DNA from: Pachypanchax playfairii
Lineage: Eukaryota > Chordata > Actinopteri > Cyprinodontiformes > Aplocheilidae
Reading direction: 5' to 3'
Assembly (NCBI GenBank): GCA_006937955.1
Contig: SSNP01000045.1
Coordinates: 66,833-130,832 of the forward strand
DNA: 64,000 bases
In this document: positions 19,318-29,029 of the stretch, piece after piece
Numbering within the stretch: the first letter of the stretch is position 1
Layout of the letters: every line of letters begins with the position of its first letter
Notes under the pieces: model-generated
Told to the model about the DNA's origin: nothing
Seen by the model: the letters and a program-made list of their open reading frames with translations, nothing else
The model's database searches: none
Translations under genes and position numbers: made by a program

Positions 19318-22235
19318 GACTGTGGGGCCGGCTGTCGGACATTTTTCCCNAAATGCAGCTCAGCTACTGGGCTGCTCATACATCCGACCCGTGGGTGGTT
19401 GCCACGCTGACTCAGGGGTACAGGCAGTACCGACGCCGGCCTCAACTTTCAGGGCGGGTCAGGATGAATGTCATCCGGGATCCGGCCCAAGCCCGTGCAC
19501 TGGACCAGGAGCTATCTGCCCTCCTATCCAAAGGTGCAATCGAGGTGGTGGATCCCCTGCTGCAGCCCAGGGGCTATTATTCCACATACTTCCTTGTGCC
19601 CAAAAAAACTGGCGGATTTCGCCCCATCTTAGATCTGCGGGGGCTCAATCGTTACATGAAACAGTTGCCTTTCCACATGCTTACCACAGTGGACGTCCTT
19701 TGGTCTATTGTGGAGGGAGACTGGTTCACCTCGATAGACCTGAAAGATGCTTATTTTCATGTCCCTGTTGCCCCAGACCATCGGCGCTTCCTCAGGTTCG
19801 CCTATCGGGGCAGTCATTGGCAATTCAGGGTTCTCCCGTTCGGCCTCTCTCTTTCCCCAAGAGTGTTTACCCGGTGTGTGAAGGCGGCCCTGGCTCCCTT
19901 ACAAGCCAGCGGAATGAGGATTCTGCCCTACCTGGACGACTGGCTGCTCCTCGCCCCCTCCAAGGCGTGCGCGGTCTGTCATACAGGTCGCCTCCTTGCT
20001 CATTTAGAGAGGCTCGGTCTCAGGGTCAACCTAGAGAAGAGCTGTCTGACCCCGTGCCAGACCACAACGTTCCTTGGCCTGGATTTGGATTCTGGGACAA
20101 TGAAGGCCCGCCCATCTGTTCGGCGGTTGGACGATATTGCCAGCATGGTCTCTCGGGTCAGGCTGGGCAGTTGCCTTCCCCTCGCTTTCTTTCTTCGGCT
20201 TATGGGGAAGCTGACCTCGGTCACAGGTGTTGTGCCTCTCGGTCTGCTGTCTTTGCGTCCTTTTCAGAGGTGGCTGAACGGCTTCCACCTGGACCCCAGA
20301 CGGCACAAGCAGGTGAAGCTGCGGGTTACGTGGCGATGTGTTCGTGCTCTGGCCCCCTGGAGGGACAGCGTGTACTTGTCCAGGGGGGTGCCGATGGGGT
20401 TGGTGGTGTGTCGCAGGGAAGTGGTCACCACGGATGCCTGCCTTGCGGGGTGGGGTGCCGTATGGCAGCACAGGACGGTTCGGGGCAGCTGGTCCCAGGG
20501 ACGTCGTCTGAGACATATAAATGTGCTGGAGCTGCGGGCAGTTCATCTGGCTCTCAGACATTTTCTTCCCTATCTGAGTGGCAAACACGTTCTGGTCCGG
20601 TCGGACAATACATCAGTCGTCTACCACATCAACCATCAGGGCGGTGTCCGGTCAGCGCAACTGCTGAGGGAGTCTCATGCACTTCTGACCTGGGCGGCTG
20701 TTCATATGCCCTCGCTGCGGGCAGTGTATCTCCCGGGGGTATGCAATCGGGTGGCGGACTCTCTTTCTCGCCGGAGACCCTCCCCTGGGGAGTGGTCTCT
20801 TCACCCGGCTGTGGTGTACCGGATCTGGAACCGTTTTGGGCAGGCGTGGGTGGATCTCTTCGCCTCAGAGGGGTCAGCTCATTGTCCACTTTGGTACTCC
20901 CTCCAGGGGGTACCGGGACCCCTGGGCCGAGATGCGCTGGCGCATCAGTGGCCTCATTGCCTTCTGTATGCCTTTCACCCATTTCCTCTGATCGGGCCCC
21001 CTCTTCAGAGGGTTCTCAGGGACAACCACCGGTTGTTGTTGGTGGCCCCTTACTGGCCGGCCCGACCGTGGTTTCCGCTGCTGCACAGCCTCTGCAGCGG
21101 AGTGCCGTGGCAGCTTCCGGACAGACAGGATCTGCTGTCTCAGTGGGGGGGGGCAGGTGTGGCACCCCAGCCCTCATCGGCTCCGGCTGTGGCTCTGGCC
21201 GCTTCAGGGCCCACGTTGCACTTGACCGAGTCAGTTAGGCGGACGATCCTGAATGCCAGGGCAAGGTCTACTCGCCTGCAATACGGGAACAGGTGGAAGC
21301 TCTTTTCCCAGTGGTGTGCTTCCCGCGCTGCGGATCCGGTGTCCTGTTCTGTCTCCGTTGTTTTGGAGTTTCTTCAGTCGCTCCTGGACTCGGGTCGATC
21401 TCCTTCAACCCTTAAGGTCTATGTGGCGGCTATATCGTGTCATCATGACATGATCAATTCTTCTTCTGTTGGGAGCCATAGTTTGGTTTCTCTTTTTCTG
21501 AGGGGGGCTCGGCGGTTGCGTCCGTACGTCGCCCCACGTGCTCCCGTATGGGATTTGTCTTTAGTTCTTGACGTCTTGTGCTGTTATCCTTTTGAGCCTT
21601 TGGCACAGGCGGAGCTTAAGTGGCTCTCATGCAAGACTGCTTTTTCGTTGGCTATGGTCTCTGCAAGGCGTGTGGGTGAGTTGCATGCCTTTTCTGTTAG
21701 TCCCTCGTGCCTCCGGTGGAGTCCGGATGGCTCAGGTGTCACCTTGTGGCCAAACACGGCATTTGTTCCTAAGGTGTTTTCTCGCACTTATTCTAACCAG
21801 CCTTTGACGTTGGCACGTTTTTGCCCAACCCCAGCCGATGATGGTTACAGGCCCGAGTTGTGCCCGGTGCGGGCCTTAAGGGCGTATGTTGCAGCGACGG
21901 CAGGCCTGCGACGCTCTGATCAGCTGTTCGTGTGTTATGGTGGTCGGTCTGTTGGCGGCCCTCTCTCTAAACAGCGTCTGTCTCACTGGATTGTGGAGGT
22001 CATTCGCTGTGCCTATGGCGCTCGGGGTCGGGCTCCTCCCCCTGGGGTTAAAGCCCATTCCACAAGGGGTGTTGCTGCTTCCTGGGCAGCTATGAGAGGG
22101 GTTCCTTTGGATGCTATCTGTGCGGCAGCGTCTTGGGCGGCGCCCAGTACGTTCGCTCGGTTCTATAATGTCAATGTGGCCGTTTCTCCTCCTCTGGGCC
22201 AGGTCCTTCGGGGATTTCCTGAGGCTTCTCTATGA
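19275..22235 (+). CDS. DIRS reverse transcriptase / RNase H fused to tyrosine recombinase
   Basis: This is a 986-residue frame. RT motifs in order are VPKKTGGFRPILDLRGLN, FTSIDLKDAYFHV, VLPFGLSLSPRVF and the catalytic YLDD (about 19,930-19,941). RNase H follows (TDACLAGWGAVW, LELRAVHLAL, VRSDNTSVVYHINHQGG). The C-terminal third is a tyrosine recombinase: STRLQYGNRWKLFSQWC (core-binding), RVGELHAF (first Arg), KAHSTRG (His-x-x-Arg box) and FARFYNVNV (nucleophilic Tyr). The fusion depends on a run of nine G at about 21,145. The second copy has eight G, which separates the two proteins. Residue 26 is unknown because of the N at 19,350. Confidence 0.88.
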   Translation: MPPPGHRRPWGSKVRLWGRLSDIFPXMQLSYWAAHTSDPWVVATLTQGYRQYRRRPQLSGRVRMNVIRDPAQARALDQELSALLSKGAIEVVDPLLQPRGYYSTYFLVPKKTGGFRPILDLRGLNRYMKQLPFHMLTTVDVLWSIVEGDWFTSIDLKDAYFHVPVAPDHRRFLRFAYRGSHWQFRVLPFGLSLSPRVFTRCVKAALAPLQASGMRILPYLDDWLLLAPSKACAVCHTGRLLAHLERLGLRVNLEKSCLTPCQTTTFLGLDLDSGTMKARPSVRRLDDIASMVSRVRLGSCLPLAFFLRLMGKLTSVTGVVPLGLLSLRPFQRWLNGFHLDPRRHKQVKLRVTWRCVRALAPWRDSVYLSRGVPMGLVVCRREVVTTDACLAGWGAVWQHRTVRGSWSQGRRLRHINVLELRAVHLALRHFLPYLSGKHVLVRSDNTSVVYHINHQGGVRSAQLLRESHALLTWAAVHMPSLRAVYLPGVCNRVADSLSRRRPSPGEWSLHPAVVYRIWNRFGQAWVDLFASEGSAHCPLWYSLQGVPGPLGRDALAHQWPHCLLYAFHPFPLIGPPLQRVLRDNHRLLLVAPYWPARPWFPLLHSLCSGVPWQLPDRQDLLSQWGGAGVAPQPSSAPAVALAASGPTLHLTESVRRTILNARARSTRLQYGNRWKLFSQWCASRAADPVSCSVSVVLEFLQSLLDSGRSPSTLKVYVAAISCHHDMINSSSVGSHSLVSLFLRGARRLRPYVAPRAPVWDLSLVLDVLCCYPFEPLAQAELKWLSCKTAFSLAMVSARRVGELHAFSVSPSCLRWSPDGSGVTLWPNTAFVPKVFSRTYSNQPLTLARFCPTPADDGYRPELCPVRALRAYVAATAGLRRSDQLFVCYGGRSVGGPLSKQRLSHWIVEVIRCAYGARGRAPPPGVKAHSTRGVAASWAAMRGVPLDAICAAASWAAPSTFARFYNVNVAVSPPLGQVLRGFPEASL
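19350..19350. other. Single ambiguous base (N) inside DIRS ORF2
   Basis: One N lies inside the start of ORF2. The frame continues across it, so it may be only an unresolved base. Two other lone N bases in this window also sit in repeats. Confidence 0.9.
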
Positions 22236-22276
22236 GGTATGTACTCAGGATTCCTCGTGACATTGTCGGTACTAGT

Positions 22277-22379
22277 CATTCAGTGCTTTCAGCACCGCCT
22301 TCTGGCGGTCAGGAGGGATGAAATAGAACAAAAGTTACGTATGTAACTACGGTTCTATGAATCCCGGAGGACCGCCAGA
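22277..22379 (+). repeat. DIRS copy 1 internal complementary region
   Basis: The first half (to about 22,329) is the inverse complement of the element's left end, through GGATGAAATAGAAC. The second half is the inverse complement of the right end, starting AAAAGTTACGTATGTAACTAC. In DIRS elements this region templates the missing ends and joins them in the circular intermediate. Confidence 0.85.
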
Positions 22380-22425
22380 GGCTCTCTGTCACTCAGGATC
22401 CTTGCGTTTCCGCGAGAAGATTCTG

Positions 22426-22613
22426 CAGGAAGAGAGCAACGGATGACGTAGGGCTATATTACCTCCGGGACGTCATCCGGGGTCACAGGTGTGACTTGTT
22501 TGGTATTACTTCTCGAACTGCGCATGCGCGAAGGGAACATTCAGTGCTTTCAGCACCGCCTTCTGGCGGTCCTCCGGGATTCATAGAACCGTAGTTACAT
22601 ACGTAACTTTCGT
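22426..22613 (-). repeat. DIRS copy 1, right inverted terminal repeat
   Basis: It runs from CAGGAAGAGAGCAACGGATG to GTTACATACGTAACTTTC and is the inverse complement of 16,686-16,829 over most of its length. The outermost part, with the palindrome GTTACATACGTAAC, is unique to this end and to the internal complementary region. Confidence 0.85.
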
Positions 22614-22990
22614 TTTATTTTTCCACCATTTTCTTTCTGCCGCCCTTCAGTTCCTCTTTAATTTTTTAATAGCTTCATTTCTCCATGGCATAGTGTGTAT
22701 TGAATGTATGTTTACAACTTTAAGTGGAGCCTGCAGGTCTGAAGCCTACTGTTAAAATCATTCACGATAAGATCACAGGGGGCAGGTAAAGGTGTAGGAG
22801 GAAACTTTTTAAAAACTTCAAGAAAACCTGCAGCTACTTCAGGGGTTAGATGATGCTTCCTGACAGTTCTCACAGAGGTTTCTAATTGGATAAAACTAGT
22901 GATTTTGAAAAACACACAGTAGTGGTCAGAGACAGCCAAGTCAACAACAGAGGACACACTGGTGGACAGGCCATACGTGATGACCACCTG
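22614..22990 (-). mobile_element. LINE fragment next to the DIRS right end
   Basis: The minus strand encodes an endonuclease-RT linker of a non-LTR element: YGLSTSVSSVVDLAVSDHYC, TVRKHHLTPEVAAGF, PAPCDLIVNDFNS and MPWRNEAIKKLKRN, then a stop and RAAERKW. Coding resemblance runs up to the DIRS border, so the DIRS probably inserted in this LINE. The matching other half is not seen on the left flank. Confidence 0.65.
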
Positions 22991-23285
22991 TATAGGATGA
23001 TGTCCTATTCCTTAAGCAGAATCTGACCCAGGTGATGTGTCTTGGTCACAACCAGCTGATCTCATACTTTTTCAATGGGGTAAAGATCAAGACTGTAGCC
23101 ACACCTTGATTTAGCAGTGATGGAGACTCCGCCCACCACCACCACCACACCGCCTCCATCAAAAGCTGTGGCTCCATCAGTACAGCATCAACATATAGTT
23201 CTACAAATACTGGTCCTACAAACCAACTGCTGAATCTGAACTCATCACTGATCATCACGTTTCTCCATATGTTCCTGGTCCAAAT
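22991..23285. other. No gene seen
   Basis: Short non-coding stretch between the LINE fragment and a minisatellite, with a short CCACCACCACC run. Confidence 0.4.
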
Positions 23286-23640
23286 GTTCAGGGTCCACGT
23301 GTTCAGGGTCCACGTGTTCAGGGTCCACGTGTTCAGGTTTTCAGTCCACATGTTTAGGGTCCACATGTTCAGGTTCTAAGTCCTCATGTTCAGGTTCCCA
23401 TTCCACATGTTTAGGTTCCCAGTCCCCATGTACAGAGTCCACGTGTTCAGGTTTCCGGTCCATGTGTTCAGGGTCCACATGTTCAGGGTCCACGTGTTCA
23501 GGGTCCACATGTTCAGGGTCCACATGTTCAGGGTCCACAAGTTCAGGTTCCTGGTCCACGTGTTCAGGGTCGATGTGTTCAGGTTCCCAGTCCACATGTT
23601 CAGGGTCCACATGTTCAAATTCTCAGTCCACATGTTCATG
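23286..23640 (+). repeat. 15-bp minisatellite with 21-bp variants
   Basis: The unit is GTTCAGGGTCCACAT, or CGT-ending, mixed with longer units GTTCAGGTTCCCAGTCCACAT. The multiple-of-three period keeps frames open on both strands (MWTLN and EHVDP repeats), which are not genes. Confidence 0.93.
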
Positions 23641-23957
23641 TTCTTTATAACAAAGAAATAATCATATTAATAAATATAGTACACTAGAAACCATATCAAA
23701 AACACGAGAGCTGCACAGAAACACAGTTTGATATGGACCAAAATGGCTTATGCCGAGACAGAACAGCTGGGTTCTGACCACCACCTCGACTCATGGCCAA
23801 GCTGAAGTTGTTTGCAGATGCTGCAGCTCACAGATAGTTTTACAGACACCCAGCCGAGTCACATGCTCGGTATAAAGGCAGAGAAATAAAATGGACATTA
23901 AATGTTGTGATGTTCCTCTGAATAATCTCCCAGTTTAATAAGTTCCATGAATAACTA
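23641..23957. other. No gene seen
   Basis: AT-rich non-coding stretch ending at the TA target site of the Tc1 element. Confidence 0.4.
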
Positions 23958-24978
23958 CAGTGGGGCAAAAAAGTATTTAGTCAGCCACCAATTGTGTAAG
24001 TTCTCCCACTTAAAAAGATCAGAGAGGCCTGTAATTTTCATCATAGGTATACCTCAACTATGAGAGACAAAATGAGGAAAAAAAATCCAGAAAATCACAT
24101 TGTCTGATTTTTAAAGAATTTATTTGCAAATTATGGTGGAAAATAAGTATTTGGTCAATAACAAAAGTTAATCTCAATACTTTGTTATATAGCCTTTGTT
24201 GGCAATGACAGAGGTCAAACGTTTTCTGTAAGTCTTCACAAGGTTTTCACACACTGTTGCTGGTATTTTGGCCCATTCCTCCATGCAGATCTCCTCTAGA
24301 GCAGTGATGTTTTGGGGCTGACGCTGGGCAACACGGACTTTCAACTCCCTCCAGAGATTTTCTATGGGGTTGAGATCTGGAGACTGGCTAGGCCACTCCA
24401 GGACCTTGAAATGCTTCTTACGAAGCCACTCCTTCGTTGCCCGGGCGGTGTGTTTGGGATCATTGTCATGCTGAAAGACCCAGCCACGTCTCATTTTCAA
24501 TGCCCTTGCTGATGGAAGGAGGTTTTCACTCAAAATCTTACGATACATGGCCCCATTCATTCTTTCCTTTACACGGATCAGTCGTCCTGGTCCCCTTGCA
24601 GAAAAACAGCCCCAAAGCATGATGTTTCCACCCCCATGCTTTACAGTAGGTATGGTGTTCTTTGGATCCAACTCAGCATTCTTTCCCCTCCAAACACGAC
24701 AAGTTGAGTTTCTACCAAAAAGTTCTATTTTGGTTTCATCTGACCATATGATGTTCTCCCAATCCTCTTCTGGATCATCCAAATGCTCTCTAGCAAACCG
24801 CAGACGGGCCTGGACGTGTCCTGGCTTCAGCAGGGGGACACGTCTGGCACTGCAGGATTTGAGTCCCTGGCGGCGTAGTGTGTTACTGATGGTAGCCTTT
24901 GTTACTTTGGTCCCAGCTCTCTGCAGGTCATTCACTAGGTCCCTCCGTGTGGTTCTGGGATTTTTGCTCACCGTTCTT
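23958..24978 (-). mobile_element. Tc1-like transposon, 3' half only, cut at a single N
   Basis: The left terminal repeat starts CAGTGGGGCAAAAAAGTATT directly after a TA (23,956-23,957). The minus strand carries the C-terminal two thirds of the transposase. The element stops abruptly at the N of 24,979. The remaining N-terminal coding part and second terminal repeat are missing, and the next base belongs to a DIRS element. Confidence 0.9.
24174..24978 (-). pseudogene. Tc1-like DDE transposase, N-terminus missing
   Basis: The visible part begins in the second helix-turn-helix region (RTVSKNPRTTRRDLVND) and continues to a natural stop. Catalytic residues are intact: IIWSDETK (first Asp), FQHDNDPKHTA (second Asp) and LNPIENLW (Glu). 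Roughly the first 70 residues, which would bind the terminal repeats, are lost at the N. What remains is free of stops or frameshifts, so this copy is young. Confidence 0.88.
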
Positions 24979-24979
24979 N
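24979..24979. other. Single N joining a Tc1 half to a DIRS half
   Basis: The left side ends mid-transposase and the right side begins mid-DIRS ORF2 (equivalent to 20,372 in copy 1). Both partners would read GT at the break. This looks like a scaffold join or a collapsed gap rather than a biological junction. Confidence 0.7.
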
Positions 24980-24983
24980 GTAC

Positions 24984-25832
24984 TTGTCCAGGGGGGTGCC
25001 GATGGGGTTGGTGGTGTGTCGCAGGGAAGTGGTCACCACGGATGCCTGCCTTGCGGGGTGGGGTGCCGTGTGGCAGCACAGGACGGTTCGGGGCAGCTGG
25101 TCCCAGGGACGTCGTCTGAGACATATAAATGTGCTGGAGCTGCGGGCAGTTCATCTGGCTCTCAGACATTTTCTTCCCTATCTGAGTGGCAAACACGTTC
25201 TGGTCCGGTCGGACAATACATCAGTCGTCTACCACATCAACCATCAGGGCGGTGTCCGGTCAGCGCAACTGCTGAGGGAGTCTCATGCACTTCTGACCTG
25301 GGCGGCTGTTCATATGCCCTCGCTGCGGGCAGTGTATCTCCCGGGGGTATGCAATCGGGTGGCGGACTCTCTTTCTCGCCGGAGACCCTCCCCTGGGGAG
25401 TGGTCTCTTCACCCGGCTGTGGTGTACCAGATCTGGAACCGTTTTGGGCAGGCGTGGGTGGATCTCTTCGCCTCAGAGGGGTCAGCTCATTGTCCACTTT
25501 GGTACTCCCTCCAGGGGGTACCGGGACCCCTGGGCCGAGATGCGCTGGCGCATCAGTGGCCTCATTGCCTTCTGTATGCCTTTCCCCCATTTCCTCTGAT
25601 CTGGTCCCCTCTTCAGAGGGTTCTCAGGGACAACCACCGGTTGTTGTTGGTGGCCCCTTACTGGCCGGCCCGACCGTGGTTTCCGCTGCTGCACAGCCTG
25701 TGCAGCGGAGTGCCGTGGCAGCTTCCGGACAGACAGGATCTGCTGTCTCAGTGGGGGGGGCAGGTGTGGCACCCCAGCCCTCATCGGCTCCGGCTGTGGC
25801 TCTGGCCGCTTCAGGGCCCACGTTGCACTTGA
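24984..25832 (+). pseudogene. DIRS copy 2, RNase H and C-terminal part of the RT ORF
   Basis: It encodes TDACLAGWGAVW through WVDLFASEGSAHCPLWYS to QVWHPSPHRLRLWLWPL and a stop. This ending fits the usual end of a DIRS RT/RNase H ORF, so here the RT protein stops before the recombinase. The start is truncated. Confidence 0.75.
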
Positions 25833-26842
25833 CCGAGTCAGTTAGGCGGACGATCCTGAATGCCAGGGCAAGGTCTACTCGCCTGCAATACGGGAACAGG
25901 TGGAAGCTCTTTTCCCAGTGGTGTGCTTCTCGCGCTGCGGATCAGGTGTCCTGTTCTGTCTCCGTTGTTTTGGAGTTTCTTCAGTCGCTCCTGGACTCGG
26001 GTCGATCTCCTTCAACCCTTAAGGTCTATGTGGCAGCTATATCGTGTCATCATGACATGATCAATTCTTCTTCTGTTGGGAGCCATAGTTTGGTTTCTCT
26101 TTTTCTGAGGGGGGCTCGGCGGTTGCGTCCGTACGTCGCCCCACGTGCTCCCGTATGGGATTTGTCTTTAGTTCTTGACGTCTTGTGCTGTTATCCTTTT
26201 GAGCCTTTGGCACAGGCGGAGCTTAAGTGGCTCTCATGCAAGACTGCTTTTTTGTTGGCTATGGTCTCTGCAAGGCGTGTGGGTGAGTTGCATACCTTTT
26301 CTGTTAGTCCCTCGTGCCTCCGGTGGAGTCCGGATGGCTCAGGTGTCACCTTGTGGCCAAACACGGCATTTGTTCCTAAGGTGTTTTCTCGCACTTATTC
26401 TAACCAGCCTTTGACGTTGGCACGTTTTTGCCCAACCCCAGCCGATGATGGTTACAGGCCCGAGTTGTGCCCGGTGCGGGCCTTAAGGGCGTATGTTGCA
26501 GCGACGGCAGGCCTGCGACGCTCTGATCAGCTGTTCGTGTGTTATGGTGGTCGGTCTGTTGGCGGCCCTCTCTCTAAACAGCGTCTGTCTCACTGGATTG
26601 TGGAGGTCATTCGCTGTGCCTATGGCGCTCGGGGTCGGGCTCCTCCCCCTGGGGTTAAAGCCCATTCCACAAGGGGTGTTGCTGCTTCCTGGGCAGCTAT
26701 GAGAGGGGTTCCTTTGGATGCTATCTGTGCGGCAGCGTCTTGGGCGGCGCCCAGTACGTTCGCTCGGTTCTATAATGTCAATGTGGCCGTTTCTCCTCCT
26801 CTGGGCCAGGTCCTTCGGGGATTTCCTGAGGCTTCTCTATGA
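25780..26842 (+). CDS. DIRS copy 2 tyrosine recombinase ORF
   Basis: The recombinase frame is intact to the stop at 26,842, with RLQYGNRWKLFSQWC, RVGELHTF, HSTRG and FARFYNVNV. This frame stays open far upstream through the RNase H region, so the start codon is uncertain. The listed start is only where recombinase-like sequence becomes evident. In DIRS elements the recombinase ORF commonly overlaps the RT ORF in another frame. Confidence 0.7.
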
Positions 26843-27478
26843 GGTATGTACTCAGGATTCCTCGTGACATTGTCGGTACTAGTCATTCAGTGCTTTCAGC
26901 ACCGCCTTCTGGCGGTCAGGAGGGATGAAATAGAACGAAAGTTACGTATGTAACTACGGTTCTATGAATCCCGGAGGACCGCCAGAGGCTCTCTGTCACT
27001 CAGGATCCTTGCGTTTCCGCGAGAAGATTCTGCAGGAAGAGAGCAACGGATGACGTAGGGCTATATTACCTCCGGGACGTCATCCGGGGTCACAGGTGTG
27101 ACTTGTTTGGTATTACTTCTCGAACTGCGCATGCGCAAAGGGAACATTCAGTGCTTTCAGCACCGCCTTCTGGCGGTCCTCCGGGATTCATAGAACCGTA
27201 GTTACATACGTAACTTTCGGTTTATTTATAAAGATCAGGAGTCTCATTTATAAAACTTTACGTTGAATCTTTACTAAAATCGTACTTAAACTCAGCAAAA
27301 AAAATCTACTTACACCAAGTAAGTTTGGGACCTATAAAACATGGCGTACGTACAGCTGCACCGCTTTATAAATCACACCCTACCTAGAAATGTGCTCAGG
27401 TGTTTCTGGATCACATCCCGCCCTCAACACGCCCACTTTCTACCATAAATGGTCAACGCAAAGTGTCTTGTGCATATA

Positions 27479-29009
27479 CAGTGGCTTGTAAAAGTATTCA
27501 GCCCCCTTGAACTTTTCCACATTTTGTCACATTACAGCCACAAACATGAATCAATTCTATTGTAATTCCACGTGAAAGACCAATACAAAGTGGTGTACAC
27601 GTGAGAAGTGGAATGAAAATCAGACATGATTCCAAACATTGTTTACTAATAAATAACTGAAGAGTGGTGTGTGCATAATTATTCATCCCCCTGAGTCAAA
27701 ACTTTGTAGAACCACCTTTTGCTACAATTACAGCTGCCAGTCTTTTAGGGTATGTCTCTACCAGCTTTGCACATCTAGAGACTGAAATTCTTGCACATTC
27801 TTCTTTACAAAACAGCTCCAGCTCAGTCAGATTAGATGGACAGTGTTTGTGAACAGCAGTTTTCAGATCTTACCACAGATTCTGGATTGGATTTAGATCT
27901 GGACTTTGACTGGGTCATTCTATCACATGGATATGTTTTGTTTTAAACCATTCCATTGTTGTCCTGGCTTTATGTTTAGGGTCTTTGTCCTGCTGGAAGG
28001 TGAACCTCCGTCCCAGTCTCAAGTCTTTTACAGACTCCAAGAGGTTTTCTTCCAAGATTGCCCTGTATTTGTCTCCATCCATCTTCCCATCAACTCTGAC
28101 TAGTTTCCCTGTCCCGGCTGAAGAGAAGCACCCCCAGATCATGATGCTGCCTCCACCATATTTAACACTGGGGATGGTGTGGGCCTCATCTGACCAGAGC
28201 ACCTTCTTCCACATGTTTGCTGTGTCCCCCACATGGCTTGTGGCAAACTGCAAACAGGACTTATGGTTTTCTTTTAACAATGGCTTTCTTCTTGCCACTC
28301 TTCCATAAAGACCAACTTTGTGCAGTGCACGACTAATAGTTGTCTTCTGGACAGATTCCCCCACCTGAGCTGTAGATCTCTGCAGCTCGTCCAGAGTCAC
28401 CATGGGCCTCTTGGCTGTATTTCTGATCAGTGCTCTCCTTGTTCGGCCTGTGAGTTTAGGTGGACGGCCTTGTCTTGGTAAGTTTACAGTTGTGCCATAC
28501 TCCTTCCATTTCTGAATGATTGCTTGAACAGTGCTCGGTGGGATGTTCAAGGCTTGGGAAATCTTTTTGTAGCCTAAGCCTGATTTAAATATCTCAATAA
28601 CTTTATCCCTGACCTGTCTGGTGTGTTCTTTGGACTTCATGGTGTTGTTGCTCCCAACATTCTCTTAGACAACCTCTGAGGTCGTCACAGAGCAGCTGTA
28701 TTTGTACTGACATTAGATTACACACAGGTGCACTCTATTTAGTCATTAGCACTCATCAGGCAATGTCTATGGACAACTGACTGCACTCAGACCAAAGGAG
28801 GCTGAATAACTACGCACACGCCACTTTTCAGTTATTTATTAGTAAACAATGTTTGGAATCATGTATGATTTTCGTTCCACTTCTCACGTGTACACCACTT
28901 TGTATTGGTCTTTCACATGTAATTACAATAAAATTGATTCATGTTTCTGGCTGTAATGTGACAAAATGTGGAAAAGTTCAAGGGGGCTGAATACTCTTGC
29001 AAGCCACTG
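27479..29009 (-). mobile_element. Tc1-like transposon, full length, inactive
   Basis: 1,531 bp, flanked by TA on both sides (27,477-27,478 and 29,010-29,011). Long terminal inverted repeats start CAGTGGCTTGTAAAAGTATT; the right-hand one starts CAGTGGCTTGCAAGAGTATT. It sits inside the Harbinger-like element, so it is younger than that host. Confidence 0.95.
27696..28640 (-). pseudogene. Tc1-like transposase, several disabling changes
   Basis: It starts MKSKEHTRQVRDKVIE with a good helix-turn-helix region and GRPPKLTGR linker. The first Asp is present in VLWSDEAH, but about 25-30 residues are missing directly after it (the usual KIELFG...PEH stretch). The second Asp motif is FQQDKDPKHKA. A TGA replaces Trp after HIHVIE at about 27,915. 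Beyond it the frame reads PSQSPDLNPIQNLW, where the catalytic Glu has become Gln, and a second stop follows. It ends GGSTKF plus stop. Confidence 0.88.
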
Positions 29010-29029
29010 TAAATAAGCCGGTTTGTCCA

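Larger units (their letters stand above)
16665..22613 (+). mobile_element. DIRS-type tyrosine-recombinase retrotransposon, near complete
   Basis: About 5.95 kb with inverted terminal repeats, a gag-like ORF1, a reverse transcriptase/RNase H region, a tyrosine recombinase and an internal complementary region. This is the DIRS architecture, which inserts by recombinase rather than integrase. Both ends abut GTT, and there is no obvious target duplication, as expected for DIRS. The right flank continues as a minus-strand LINE; the left flank is unrelated. One ambiguous base lies at 19,350. Confidence 0.92.
24980..27218 (+). mobile_element. DIRS element copy 2, 5'-truncated
   Basis: It is nearly identical to 20,372-22,611 of copy 1, with only scattered substitutions seen. 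It starts within RNase H and contains the recombinase, the internal complementary region (about 26,884-26,986) and the right terminal repeat ending near 27,218. Gag, most of RT and the left terminal repeat are missing at the N. Confidence 0.92.

Noticed and set aside
18051..21086. Numerous minus-strand ORFs under the DIRS element
   Set aside because: Shadows of GC-rich coding on the plus strand; repeated identically under copy 2.
24174..25196. Minus ORF joining DIRS antisense sequence to Tc1 transposase
   Set aside because: A chimera across the N at 24,979; only the part at 24,174-24,978 is transposase.
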